The notes below the pieces were generated by a model. The model saw only the letters and a program-made list of their open reading frames with translations, did not search any database and was not told the origin of the DNA. Positions 1 through 8,915 of a stretch of DNA of 64,000 nucleotides are shown here, one piece after another (the stretch's first letter is position 1; the number at the start of each line of letters is the position of its first letter). Made by a program: the position numbers and the translations under genes. Source of the DNA: Rhodoluna sp. KAS3 (GTDB lineage Bacteria > Actinomycetota > Actinomycetes > Actinomycetales > Microbacteriaceae); contig NZ_AP026910.1 of assembly GCF_026000575.1 (NCBI RefSeq), positions 806,001 to 870,000 on the forward strand, written 5' to 3'.

Positions 1-2523
1 CAAGAGCGCGCTGAACTTATCAAGGTCGCAAGCTATGAGGTTAAGTTGGACCTCACTACCGGCGACAAAACATTTGGTTCCAGCACCCGCGTTAAGTTTT
101 CAGCTAATCAGCCAGGCGCAAGCACCTTTATCGATGCAATTACCGAATCAGTGCAGCGTGTTTGCCTGAACGGCGTTGAGCTTGACCCGGCTGAGGTTTC
201 GGATGGCGTTCGAATTACGCTGCCGAATCTCGAGGCCGAAAATGACCTCTTGATTGAAGCCAAGGCAATTTACATGAACACCGGTGAGGGCCTTCACCGA
301 TTTGTCGACCCAGTTGACAACGAGGTCTATCTCTACAGTCAATTCGAAGTTCCTGATTCACGACGCATGTACGCGGTTTTCGAGCAGCCGGATCTAAAAG
401 CAACCTTCAAATTTGTTGTCACCGCTCCGACCGAGTGGAAGGTTATTTCAAACCAACCTACTGAGTCAGTGGATCAGCTCGATCAGGTCAATTCAACCTG
501 GACCTTCAAGCCGACTCCGGTCATCTCGAGCTACATCACAGCGCTTATTGCCGGCCCATACACCGAGATTCGCAGCGAACTTAAGAGCGCCGATGGCCGA
601 GAGATTCCACTTGGCGTCTTTTGCCGAGCCTCGTTAGCTGAATTCATGGACGCCGATTACGTGTTCGAAAAAACTCGACAGGGATTCGAATTTTACGAAA
701 AAGCTTTTGATCAGCCATACCCATTCGAAAAGTACGATCAGCTCTTTGTTCCCGAATTCAACGCCGGCGCTATGGAAAACGCTGGCGCGGTTACTTTTAC
801 CGAAACCTACGTATTTAGGTCCAAAGTAACTGACGCAATTCGCGAACGCCGCGTGGTAACAATTTTGCACGAGCTGGCTCACATGTGGTTCGGCGACCTG
901 GTAACGATGAAGTGGTGGAATGATCTCTGGCTCAACGAGTCCTTTGCCGAGTATGCCTCGACATTGGCCACAGCCGAAGCCACCGAATGGAAAGGTGCCT
1001 GGACAACCTTCACCGCGCTTGAGAAGTCATGGGCCTACCGCCAGGATCAACTTCCTTCCACTCACCCGATCGTTGCCGAAATCAATGACCTAGCTGATGT
1101 TCAGGTCAACTTCGATGGAATCACCTACGCCAAGGGTGCATCGGTGTTGAAGCAGTTGGTTGCCTGGGTCGGCCAAGAGAAATTTCTTGCCGGTGTTGCG
1201 CAGTACTTTAAGAAGCATGCCTTTGGAAACACTGAACTCGAGGACCTTTTGGTTGAACTCGAGGAGACCTCAGGTCGAGAACTGCGCAGTTGGTCAAAGC
1301 TTTGGCTTGAGACAGCGGGAGTCAATACCCTGCGGCCTGAGATTTCCACCGATGAATCTGGAAGAATCACCAGCTTTGCTGTGACTCAAACAGCCGTGCC
1401 CGAATACCCGACGATTCGCCCGCACCGAATGGCAATCGGCTTCTACAACCTCATTGACGGAAAACTCCAGCGTGAACACCGAGTTGAGCTGGACGTAGAC
1501 GGAAGCCGCACCGAAGTTATCCAGTTGGTGGGCCTTCAGCGCCCTGACCTCGTTCTACTCAATGACAATGACTTGGCTTACGCCAAAATTCGACTCGATG
1601 ACAAGTCCTGGAACACTGCACTGGAACACCTGAGCAGTTTTGAAGATTCATTGGCCCGCACATTGATTTGGGGTGCCGCATGGGATGCCACGCGCGACGC
1701 AGAAGCAAGTCCGCGTGACTTTATCAAGCTGGTACTGAACAACATCGGTACAGAGTCCGAATCCACCACGATGCTCACCTTGCTGCGTCAACTAATCACA
1801 GCCGGAAACATGTTTGTGGCTGAAGAGCACCGCGCCGGGACTCTTAGAGAAATCGGAGCTGGCCTTTTGAAACTGGCACGTGAGGCCGAAGCCGGTTCAG
1901 ACGCCCAGTTGCAGTTCACGAAATTCTTTGCGCAATTTGCCACCGGGTCAGATCAACTTGATGCCCTAGCTGCCATCTTGAATGGAGACGAACAGCTAGC
2001 TGGCCTTGCGATTGATGCAGACCTGCGATGGGAGTTGCTCACTGGCCTGGCAGTTGGCGGGCGCGTCGAAAAGACACGGCTTGACGATGAGCTTGCTTCA
2101 GACAACACCTCGAACGGTCAGCGCGCACATGCCGCGGCGGTGGCAGCCATTCCGACCGCGGAGGCAAAAACCGCAGCTTGGCACCAACTTACCGAGACCA
2201 ATGAGCTTTCAAATGTGCTGGTGAACGCTGCGAGCCTCGGCTTTGTTCGCACCCAGGATGCCAGCCTGTTGGAACCATTCGTTGACAAGTATTTTGACAA
2301 CGCAGTGCGTATCTGGACCAGCAACACGTTCAAAATCGCCGAGTACCTCATGGAAAATCTGTACCCGGCAGTTCTGGCCAACGATTCGTTGGCCAACAAG
2401 ACTCGGGAATGGCTTGATCGCCCCGAGATTGTCGAAATTCCAGCGCTTCGAAGAATTTTGGTAGAGAACCTCGCTAACGTGGAGCGCGCGTTGAAGGCAC
2501 AAAAAAGAGACTTGGAGGCGTAA
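1..2523 (+). CDS. pepN: Aminopeptidase N (M1 zinc metallopeptidase), 5' end cut by window
   Basis: Cytosolic zinc aminopeptidase that removes N-terminal residues from peptides. The frame is open from base 1, so the true start lies upstream; 840 codons are visible, close to the full size of actinobacterial PepN (about 850), so perhaps 10-20 residues are missing. Numbering from the first visible codon, the substrate-binding GAMEN motif begins at residue 256, the zinc motif HELAH is at 290-294, and the third zinc ligand is the Glu of NESFAEY near 313. This is the standard M1 arrangement, followed by the long helical C-terminal domain. A TTG at 46 is in frame but cuts into the conserved N-terminal domain and is not a credible start. 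The TAA stop abuts the ATG of the MscS gene, suggesting one transcript of pepN, mscS and the globin gene. Confidence 0.96.
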   Translation, partial: QERAELIKVASYEVKLDLTTGDKTFGSSTRVKFSANQPGASTFIDAITESVQRVCLNGVELDPAEVSDGVRITLPNLEAENDLLIEAKAIYMNTGEGLHRFVDPVDNEVYLYSQFEVPDSRRMYAVFEQPDLKATFKFVVTAPTEWKVISNQPTESVDQLDQVNSTWTFKPTPVISSYITALIAGPYTEIRSELKSADGREIPLGVFCRASLAEFMDADYVFEKTRQGFEFYEKAFDQPYPFEKYDQLFVPEFNAGAMENAGAVTFTETYVFRSKVTDAIRERRVVTILHELAHMWFGDLVTMKWWNDLWLNESFAEYASTLATAEATEWKGAWTTFTALEKSWAYRQDQLPSTHPIVAEINDLADVQVNFDGITYAKGASVLKQLVAWVGQEKFLAGVAQYFKKHAFGNTELEDLLVELEETSGRELRSWSKLWLETAGVNTLRPEISTDESGRITSFAVTQTAVPEYPTIRPHRMAIGFYNLIDGKLQREHRVELDVDGSRTEVIQLVGLQRPDLVLLNDNDLAYAKIRLDDKSWNTALEHLSSFEDSLARTLIWGAAWDATRDAEASPRDFIKLVLNNIGTESESTTMLTLLRQLITAGNMFVAEEHRAGTLREIGAGLLKLAREAEAGSDAQLQFTKFFAQFATGSDQLDALAAILNGDEQLAGLAIDADLRWELLTGLAVGGRVEKTRLDDELASDNTSNGQRAHAAAVAAIPTAEAKTAAWHQLTETNELSNVLVNAASLGFVRTQDASLLEPFVDKYFDNAVRIWTSNTFKIAEYLMENLYPAVLANDSLANKTREWLDRPEIVEIPALRRILVENLANVERALKAQKRDLEA

Positions 2524-3441
2524 ATGCCAGAGATTACTGTGGCACTTGATTGGTTTGAAACCGCTTGGCGCGACTGGAGCACTCTGATCCGACTTGGGCT
2601 AATCATCTTCGCGGCAATCGTGCTGCGAATAGCTCTGCTGCTGTCGGTGAAGAGAATCGTCGCCGGAATTATTTCGGGCGCCAAAAAAGGCACAGGCAAA
2701 AAGGCCGTGGCCTCTTCAGATGCTTCTCCCCTAGCCAAAGCTCGACTCGTTCAGCGTGCTCAGACTATGGGATCGGTACTGAGCAATTTCATCCGATGGA
2801 CGATCTACATAGTTGCAGTAACCATGATTCTCAGCGAGCTTGGTGTTGCTGTCGGCGCCTTGGTTGCCGGCGCTGGAATCTTGGGTGCCGCCCTAGGTTT
2901 TGGTGCTCAGAGCCTGGTCCGCGACCTTATTACCGGTCTCTTCATAGTCTTCGAAGACCAATACGGGGTTGGTGACTCGGTTGACCTTGGCCAGGCCACT
3001 GGAGTCGTCGAAAACGTTGGCCTGCGAGTAACCCAGGTTCGTGACTCTTCAGGAACGCTTTGGTATGTGCGAAATGGTGAGGTTGTTCGAGTTGGTAACT
3101 CATCGCAGGGCTGGTCACGCGTTGTTTTGGATGTTCCACTGGAGTACCAAACCGACATCGCCAAAGCCACCGCAGCAATCTCTAACGCGGCTTCTCAGAT
3201 TGCTCTCGATGAAACACTGGCTCCGGCACTAATTGGAACACACGAGGTTTGGGGCATCGAGGCACTAAACGGCGCCCAGGTGGTCATTCGACTTGCCCAG
3301 CAAGTCAAACCTGAGAAGCAAGATGCAGTCGCACGCGCCATGCGTGCTCAAATCAAAGCAGCGCTGGATCGAGAGCAAATCAAGTTGGCTACCGGTAACC
3401 AATCGGTGTACGTCGAAATTGCGGGCAAGGCAGCGCAGTAA
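2524..3441 (+). CDS. MscS-family mechanosensitive ion channel
   Basis: Membrane channel that opens under membrane tension and releases solutes in hypo-osmotic shock. The 305-residue protein has a hydrophobic segment near residues 20-40, a basic Lys/Ala-rich loop, a second segment near 88-108, and a Gly/Ala-rich pore helix (GALVAGAGILGAALGFGAQ) that is the hallmark TM3 of MscS. The beta domain follows (FEDQYGVGDSV), then a short alpha/beta C-terminal region. It is the short three-helix type rather than a large MscK type. Its ATG follows the pepN stop with no gap and its own TAA abuts the globin ATG, so translation is probably coupled. Confidence 0.93.
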   Translation: MPEITVALDWFETAWRDWSTLIRLGLIIFAAIVLRIALLLSVKRIVAGIISGAKKGTGKKAVASSDASPLAKARLVQRAQTMGSVLSNFIRWTIYIVAVTMILSELGVAVGALVAGAGILGAALGFGAQSLVRDLITGLFIVFEDQYGVGDSVDLGQATGVVENVGLRVTQVRDSSGTLWYVRNGEVVRVGNSSQGWSRVVLDVPLEYQTDIAKATAAISNAASQIALDETLAPALIGTHEVWGIEALNGAQVVIRLAQQVKPEKQDAVARAMRAQIKAALDREQIKLATGNQSVYVEIAGKAAQ

Positions 3442-3891
3442 ATGGCCAATGGCTTTGAGGAAGCCGGCCGAGTTGAGCCGGTACGAATTAAGGGCACCGA
3501 TGGAACCCATGTTGGTGGCAACTTTTACGAGCAAATCGGCGGTTCGGCAACCTTTGAAAAGCTGGCAAATAAGTTTTATGAGGGCATAGCCGGCGATGAA
3601 GTTTTGCGCCCAATGTACCCGGAAGGCGACTTAGCCCCCGCTGCCCGCCGCATGCAATTATTCTTGGAGCAGTATTGGGGTGGCCCAACCACGTACCAGG
3701 AAGAACGTGGCCACCCGCGGCTGAGAATGCGTCACAACCCATACAAAATAAATCCTGATGCTCGCGACCGCTGGCTGAACCACATGAGAGTGGCGGTGGC
3801 CAGTTTGTCACTACCTCAACTACAAGAAGCCGAACTTTGGGGCTACCTGGAGCGCGCGGCAACATCGATGCTGAACACCTACGAGGACTGA
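3442..3891 (+). CDS. glbO: Group II truncated haemoglobin (GlbO type)
   Basis: Small haem protein of the 2-on-2 globin fold, linked in actinobacteria to oxygen or redox chemistry near the membrane. The 149-residue protein has the group II signatures: FYEQIGG at the start of the fold, NKFYEGI carrying the B10 Tyr, the proximal His region in RMRHNPYKI, and the G8 Trp in RDRWLNHM. About 30 residues precede the fold (pre-A extension). It is the last gene of the pepN-mscS-globin run and starts directly at the mscS stop. A convergent gene on the other strand begins 13 bases downstream; the gap holds only a weak 4-bp inverted repeat. Confidence 0.93.
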   Translation: MANGFEEAGRVEPVRIKGTDGTHVGGNFYEQIGGSATFEKLANKFYEGIAGDEVLRPMYPEGDLAPAARRMQLFLEQYWGGPTTYQEERGHPRLRMRHNPYKINPDARDRWLNHMRVAVASLSLPQLQEAELWGYLERAATSMLNTYED

Positions 3892-3904
3892 GCCTCAGTA
3901 ACAG

Positions 3905-4567
3905 CTAGAACTTGGTAGCGACCTTGGCAAGAACGTGCCCGTGTTGGCTACTCAAACGCACCCAACCATCAGCGTGATACAGGCCGACTTCTTCGTTTTC
4001 GGTAAGGAATCCAAGGCCTGCAGCAACGAAAGCGGCTCCGGTCGGAACCTTGGTCTCGAGGTCAATTCCTCTTCCCCAAATCTCACCCCTGATTCGGGCA
4101 GCAATAGGGCCTCCGACCGATTCGGGCAAAGAGGCTGCTACTTCAGCGATTCCATCGCGAGCAATTTGGGTTAGTCGAACCTCGTTGATTGCGCCCATCT
4201 GGACCCAACCCTGGCGTGGAGGTGAGATACCAGCCCAAGGTGCACGCTGGGTCTCAATCATCTGAATTTTGAATTCTTTGGTTTCAGAATCCCCAAGCAG
4301 GCGGGCCAATCTTTCCAACACAGCAGCAATCGGAACCAAGACATCTACCTCAGCTGGTTCCGCCAGTTCGCAGGTACGGAGGCCAAGCACGGTCGGCCCT
4401 GAATCCATCAGGTTTCCTGAGAAAATCGGGGCCACATAAGCAGCTAGGACGTTCCCGAAGGCACGCAAGCGCACCAAGCCCTCTGGATCAAGTCGCTTGG
4501 CGCGGTTGAGGAACGATTGGAGATCGGCTGCGGTCTGCTCATCAGCTAGGTAAAACGGGTTAATCAT
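3905..4567 (-). CDS. Conserved protein of unknown function
   Basis: 220-residue soluble-looking protein with no signal peptide or membrane segment. I do not recognise a family with a defined function. Its composition is mixed, with helices in the first half (residues 10-105) and a beta-rich C-terminal half that ends in a domain around residues 165-220 containing VPTGAAFVAAGLGFL. It is divergent from tesB, and the 56-base gap between the two ATGs must hold both promoters. On the minus strand a TAGTTT hexamer lies 9 bases upstream of the ATG with no clear Shine-Dalgarno, which would leave a leader of only a few bases. Codon use looks like that of its neighbours, and the intact 660-base frame supports a real gene. 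Confidence 0.8.
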   Translation of the reverse strand: MINPFYLADEQTAADLQSFLNRAKRLDPEGLVRLRAFGNVLAAYVAPIFSGNLMDSGPTVLGLRTCELAEPAEVDVLVPIAAVLERLARLLGDSETKEFKIQMIETQRAPWAGISPPRQGWVQMGAINEVRLTQIARDGIAEVAASLPESVGGPIAARIRGEIWGRGIDLETKVPTGAAFVAAGLGFLTENEEVGLYHADGWVRLSSQHGHVLAKVATKF

Positions 4568-4623
4568 GACGTGTCTAAACTAGCCTGTATCCGGCAAAGT
4601 TGCCTATCCGAGATGAGTAACTC

Positions 4624-5514
4624 ATGAACACTACAATCCCAAATAATCCTTTGGAAGAAATGATTGCCACGCTCAACCTCAGCGATGCAAACGGCGCGAA
4701 GACTCGCGAAGACATTTTTACGGGGCCCAGCCAGTGGATGCCGCACGGCCGCGTATTTGGCGGTCAGGTACTAGCCCAAAGTCTTGTGGCTGCCACCAGA
4801 ACGGTTGAAAACCGTTTCGTTCACTCACTTCACGGATACTTTCTGCGCCCAGGAGACATAAACCTGCCGATTACTTTTTCGGTAGATCGCCTCCGCGACG
4901 GCCGTTCTTTCAGCACCCGCAGAGTCCAGGCCTACCAAAAGGGCGAGCCGATTTTCTCGATGATCGCCTCGTTTCAGGTAACGGACCCGGGCCTTGAACA
5001 CCAAGACGCATTTCCTGCAGGAATTCCCGACCCTGAGACGCTCCCGAGCGCTGCGGAACTAATCGGTGAAAACCCGCACCCAGTTGCCCAATACTGGGCC
5101 AAGGCCAGACCTTTTGACATGAGACATGTCGGCTCACCGATCTATTTCTCTGTCCAAGGCGAGCAGGTGCCGCACCAGGCAGTCTGGCTGAAGGCACTCG
5201 GAACAATGCCTGATGACCTGACTCTCCACACCGCAGCCTTGGCCTATGCCAGCGACTATTCGATTCTGGAGAGCATTTACCGCGCTCATGGAATTGCCTG
5301 GTCGCATCCGGGACTTAAATCGGCCAGCCTTGACCATGCAATGTGGTTCCACCGCCAGGCAAAGGTAGATGGCTGGATGCTCTATGTTCAAGAATCCCCG
5401 AGCGCTCAGGGTGGTCGTGGGCTGGCAATGGGCAAGATTTTTAGCCGGGATGGACAACTGCTAGCCACGGTGGCTCAAGAAGGTATGGTTCGGGTTCCAG
5501 AAATGGCAGACTAG
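4624..5514 (+). CDS. tesB: Acyl-CoA thioesterase II
   Basis: Double hot-dog thioesterase that hydrolyses acyl-CoA to free fatty acid and CoA. The 296 residues match the family's usual length of about 285-300. The first hot-dog domain carries the conserved PHGRVFGGQVLAQSL stretch near residue 40, and FLRPGDINLPI follows. The second domain carries ASDYSIL with the catalytic Asp, SLDHAMWFHR, and the terminal VAQEGMVR with the catalytic Gln, all as in E. coli TesB. The ATG is preceded by a purine-rich GAGATGAG about 8 bases upstream. A TAGCCT hexamer about 40 bases upstream is a possible -10. It is divergent from the unknown gene at 3905-4567. Confidence 0.93.
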   Translation: MNTTIPNNPLEEMIATLNLSDANGAKTREDIFTGPSQWMPHGRVFGGQVLAQSLVAATRTVENRFVHSLHGYFLRPGDINLPITFSVDRLRDGRSFSTRRVQAYQKGEPIFSMIASFQVTDPGLEHQDAFPAGIPDPETLPSAAELIGENPHPVAQYWAKARPFDMRHVGSPIYFSVQGEQVPHQAVWLKALGTMPDDLTLHTAALAYASDYSILESIYRAHGIAWSHPGLKSASLDHAMWFHRQAKVDGWMLYVQESPSAQGGRGLAMGKIFSRDGQLLATVAQEGMVRVPEMAD

Positions 5515-5585
5515 AGGCATATCCTCTGGAGTTCGGGCAGTAGTCAGCGCATAGGAGCACTGGCGGGGGACCCAGGAATGGACCA

Positions 5586-6947
5586 TTGGTTCGAATGATT
5601 AATCGCGAGAAATTATCAGCACTCTACGCGCGCGAGCAGGCAACATTTGCTGAGCGCAATCCAAAATCAAAAGCGGCCTACCAGAATGCCAACCACCTAT
5701 TTGGCAAAGTTCCGATGACTTGGATGAACAAAAAAGCCGGCGGGTTCCCGATTTACTTTGACCGGGCAGTCGGTAATCGAATTTGGGACATTGACGGCCA
5801 TGAGTACATCGACTTTGCCCTTGGTGACACCGGAGCCATGGCAGGGCACTCAGCTCCAGCTGTTGTCGATGCCATTACCAATCAGGTAAAAGACAAAGGC
5901 GGCCTGACTGTGATGCTGCCAACTGAGGATGCCGAGTGGGTTGCCCGAAACCTGACCGAGCGCTTTGGAATGACCAAGTGGAGCTTTTCGCTGACCGCAA
6001 CCGACGCCAACCGTTGGGCAATTCGCCTGGTTCGTGCCATCACCGGCAAACCAAAGATCTTGTTCAACGCCTACTGCTACCACGGTTCTGTGGATGAGGC
6101 ATTAATTGTGGTTGGTCCAGATGGCGAAGGCATGAGCAGACCCGGCAACGTTGGCTCCCCCGTCGATGTGACTATGACGTCTCGTGTGGCTGAATTTAAT
6201 GACCTTGAAGGCCTCGAAAGGCAGCTAAAGAACGGCGATGTTGCCGCGGTACTGATGGAACCGGCCTTGACCAACATCGGTATCGTCCTGCCTGAACCTG
6301 GATATCTTGCCGGAGTCCGCGAACTGACACGAAAGTATGGCGCGCTGCTGATCATCGACGAAACTCACACGTTCTCAGCCGGCTACGGAGGCATGACAAA
6401 GCGGGACGGACTCGAGCCTGACGTTTTTGTTATTGGCAAGGCTATTGCCGGTGGAATTCCGACCGGAACTTACGGATTGAGTGAAGCATTCGCTGAAAAA
6501 GTATTGAGCCGAACCGACCTGGACCTAGTAGACATGGGTGGCGTGGGTGGGACCCTTGCCGGCAACCCGCTTCAGGTGGCAGCTATGCGAGCCACGCTTG
6601 AGCATGTTCTGACCGAAGATAACTTCAAGTACATGATTGATCTGGCCACAGTTTTCACCGACGGCGTCGACGAACTATTCAATCGGTACAACCTACCTTG
6701 GTCGATAAACCAATTGGGCGCCCGCGCAGAATACCGCTTTGCGAAGCCGTACCCGAAAAATGGCACCGATGCTTATCATTCAGCCGATGCCGAACTAGAG
6801 GACTTCCTCCACCTCTACCTGGTGAATCGTGGAATTCTTTTGACACCGTTCCACAACATGGCTCTCATGTGCCCAACCACAACCCTGGCGGATGTTGAGA
6901 AGCACAACGCTGTATTCGAAGACGCCATAAAAGAATTGGTTGGCTAA
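5586..6947 (+). CDS. Class III PLP-dependent aminotransferase
   Basis: Fold-type I PLP enzyme of the aspartate aminotransferase / glutamate-1-semialdehyde aminomutase-like superfamily. The PLP Asp is in LLIIDETH (about residue 259), and the Schiff-base Lys is in FVIGKAIAGG (about 285). The N-terminus carries the family motif NRIWDIDGHEYIDFALGD. The residues around the Lys differ from true HemL, so a role in haem synthesis is unlikely; the amino donor cannot be told from sequence. The chosen TTG start lies 8 bases after AGGAA (5574-5578); an ATG three codons later (5595) is the alternative. An in-window ATG at 5579 is out of frame. It ends just before a strong bidirectional terminator. Confidence 0.85.
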   Translation: MVRMINREKLSALYAREQATFAERNPKSKAAYQNANHLFGKVPMTWMNKKAGGFPIYFDRAVGNRIWDIDGHEYIDFALGDTGAMAGHSAPAVVDAITNQVKDKGGLTVMLPTEDAEWVARNLTERFGMTKWSFSLTATDANRWAIRLVRAITGKPKILFNAYCYHGSVDEALIVVGPDGEGMSRPGNVGSPVDVTMTSRVAEFNDLEGLERQLKNGDVAAVLMEPALTNIGIVLPEPGYLAGVRELTRKYGALLIIDETHTFSAGYGGMTKRDGLEPDVFVIGKAIAGGIPTGTYGLSEAFAEKVLSRTDLDLVDMGGVGGTLAGNPLQVAAMRATLEHVLTEDNFKYMIDLATVFTDGVDELFNRYNLPWSINQLGARAEYRFAKPYPKNGTDAYHSADAELEDFLHLYLVNRGILLTPFHNMALMCPTTTLADVEKHNAVFEDAIKELVG

Positions 6948-6963
6948 TCCCGTCCGATTAAAT

Positions 6964-6994
6964 GAAAAGGCCCACTCAATGAGTGGGCCTTTTC
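6964..6994. terminator. Bidirectional intrinsic terminator between aminotransferase and ettA
   Basis: Perfect 14-bp inverted repeat (arms 6964-6977 and 6981-6994) with a 3-base loop. The arms begin GAAAAGG and end CCTTTTC, so each strand reads a GC-rich stem followed by a T run. It lies between convergent genes and can serve both. Confidence 0.92.
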
Positions 6995-7005
6995 ATTTGC
7001 CTGTT

Positions 7006-8688
7006 TTAGTCGCGAGTCAGGCGGCGATAGGTGGAGCGGTGCGGTTTGGCCGCATCGGCACCTAGGCGGGCAATTTTATTTTCTTCGTACGCTTCGAAGT
7101 TACCTTCAAACCAGTACCACTGATCTGGGTTGTCATCGCTGCCCTCGTAGGCCAGGATGTGTGATGCCACACGGTCCAGGAACCAACGGTCGTGGGTAAT
7201 CACAACTGCACAGCCAGGGAAGGCCAACAAAGCGTTTTCGAGGCTACCCAGGGTCTCAACATCCAAGTCGTTGGTTGGTTCGTCAAGGAGCAGTAGGTTT
7301 CCGCCCTGCTTCAGAGTTAGGGCAAGGTTTAGGCGGTTACGCTCACCGCCGGAAAGCACTCCGGCAGCCTTCTGCTGGTCTGGGCCCTTAAATCCAAAGG
7401 CTGCGACGTAGGCACGTGAAGGCACTTCTTGGTTTCCGACCTGCATGTAGTCGAGGCCGCCTGACACGACTTCCCAAAGGCTCTTGTTCGGATCGATTCC
7501 TTCGCGAGACTGGTCAACATAGGAAATCTTGACGGTCTCACCAATCTTCAAGTCACCGCCATCAAGTTTTTCGAGGCCAACAATGGTCTTGAACAGCGTT
7601 GACTTTCCAACACCGTTTGGACCAATAACACCAACGATTCCGTTGCGAGGCAGGCTGAAGGATAGGCCGTTGATCAACGAACGACCATCAAAACCCTTTT
7701 GCAGGTTCTTGGCTTCAATAACAATGTCACCGAGACGTGGACCCATTGGAATCTGAATTTCTTCAAAGTCCAGCTTTCTGGTGCGGTCCGCCTCAGCAGC
7801 CATCTCTTCATACTTGGCCAAACGCGCCTTTGACTTAGTCTGGCGTGCCTTCGGTGAAGATCTAACCCAGTCAAGTTCTTCGCTAAGACGCTTGGCTAGT
7901 TTGGCATCTTTCTTACCCTGTACCTCAAGACGTTCACGCTTCTTCTCTAGGTAGGTCGAGTAGTTACCCTCGTATGGGTAGGCGCGGCCTCGGTCCAATT
8001 CAAGGATCCACTGGGCAACGTTGTCAAGGAAGTATCGGTCGTGGGTAACAGCCAATACAGCACCCGGATACTTGGCTAGGTGCTGCTCTAGCCATAGGAC
8101 AGACTCGGCGTCGAGGTGGTTAGTCGGTTCGTCAAGAAGTAGCAGGTCAGGCTTCTCAAGCAGCAACTTACATAGGGCGACTCGGCGACGCTCACCACCT
8201 GAAAGGTTAGTTACTGGAGTGTCGCCCGGTGGGCAGCGCAGCGCATCCATTGCCTGCTCAAGCTGCGAGTCGAGATCCCACGCGTCAAGGTGGTCAATTT
8301 GCTCCTGCAGGTGACCCATCTCTTCAAGCAGGGCATCAAAGTCGGCATCTGGCTCGGCCATCAAAGCTGAGATTTCATTGAAGCGGTCCAACTTGGCCTT
8401 GGTGTCCTTCACGGCCAGCTCAACGTTGCCAAGAACGGTCAGGGTCTCGTCAAGCGGCGGCTCCTGCATAAGAATGCCAACGGTGTGCTCTGGGCTTAGT
8501 CGGGCCTCACCATTACTTGGGGTGTCAAGGCCAGCCATAATTTTCAGAACGGTTGACTTACCTGCTCCGTTTGGTCCGACAACACCGATTTTTGCACCTG
8601 GCAAAAAAGCCAGGGTTACATCATCGAGGATTACTTTGTCGCCGTGCGCTTTTCGCGCCTTGATCATCTGATAGATGAATTCAGCCAT
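7006..8688 (-). CDS. ettA: ABC-F translational throttle protein EttA
   Basis: Cytosolic ABC-F ATPase that binds the ribosomal E site and gates the first steps of elongation according to ATP/ADP level. The 560 residues hold two nucleotide-binding domains. Walker A motifs are GPNGAGKS and GPNGVGKS, the signatures are LSGGERRRVALC and LSGGERNRLNLA, and the Walker B regions are LLLLDEPTNHLD and LLLLDEPTNDLD. A charged linker (residues about 240-310) separates the domains. There is no transmembrane domain. The start is placed at the ATG giving MAEFIYQM, the normal EttA N-terminus; an in-frame extension upstream has no family support. The 227-base upstream gap carries long inverted repeats described separately. 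Confidence 0.95.
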   Translation of the reverse strand: MAEFIYQMIKARKAHGDKVILDDVTLAFLPGAKIGVVGPNGAGKSTVLKIMAGLDTPSNGEARLSPEHTVGILMQEPPLDETLTVLGNVELAVKDTKAKLDRFNEISALMAEPDADFDALLEEMGHLQEQIDHLDAWDLDSQLEQAMDALRCPPGDTPVTNLSGGERRRVALCKLLLEKPDLLLLDEPTNHLDAESVLWLEQHLAKYPGAVLAVTHDRYFLDNVAQWILELDRGRAYPYEGNYSTYLEKKRERLEVQGKKDAKLAKRLSEELDWVRSSPKARQTKSKARLAKYEEMAAEADRTRKLDFEEIQIPMGPRLGDIVIEAKNLQKGFDGRSLINGLSFSLPRNGIVGVIGPNGVGKSTLFKTIVGLEKLDGGDLKIGETVKISYVDQSREGIDPNKSLWEVVSGGLDYMQVGNQEVPSRAYVAAFGFKGPDQQKAAGVLSGGERNRLNLALTLKQGGNLLLLDEPTNDLDVETLGSLENALLAFPGCAVVITHDRWFLDRVASHILAYEGSDDNPDQWYWFEGNFEAYEENKIARLGADAAKPHRSTYRRLTRD

Positions 8689-8743
8689 GTGAAATTGGTC
8701 ACTTTCGGTAGAAATTTGAAGCAGCCGGGCCACAAAGAGAAAT

Positions 8744-8842
8744 GGCACCCTCTAGCCGTGAGATTGCTGTGGGTATAAGTTTACCCGACCAAAATTGGCT
8801 TCAAAATGAGCCTGAGAATGCAATCCAAAACTAGAGGGTGCC
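8744..8842. repeat. 12-bp perfect inverted repeat flanking the ettA leader
   Basis: GGCACCCTCTAG (8744-8755) and CTAGAGGGTGCC (8831-8842) are exact reverse complements separated by 75 bases, and both lie upstream of ettA. A transcript reading toward ettA could fold them into a long hairpin. The 75-base centre contains further short repeats. No coding frame or known RNA family was recognised here. The rest of the ssb-ettA gap (8843-8915) holds a 6-bp hairpin, ACTGAG/CTCAGT, that may end the ssb transcript. Confidence 0.6.
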
Positions 8843-8915
8843 GCCCTCCCAAGGGGTAGGAGGTTTGGACTGAGCCGCCTTGAGGGGCAAAACGACTCAG
8901 TGGCTTTGCAGAGGC

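Noticed and set aside
2118-2738. 206-codon open frame on the minus strand across pepN and mscS
   Set aside because: It lies opposite two well-conserved genes, has no ribosome site or recognisable motif, and its composition is that of a reverse-strand shadow.
5586-6947. Glutamate-1-semialdehyde aminomutase (hemL)
   Set aside because: The Schiff-base Lys context FVIGKAIAGG differs from HemL and no haem genes are adjacent.
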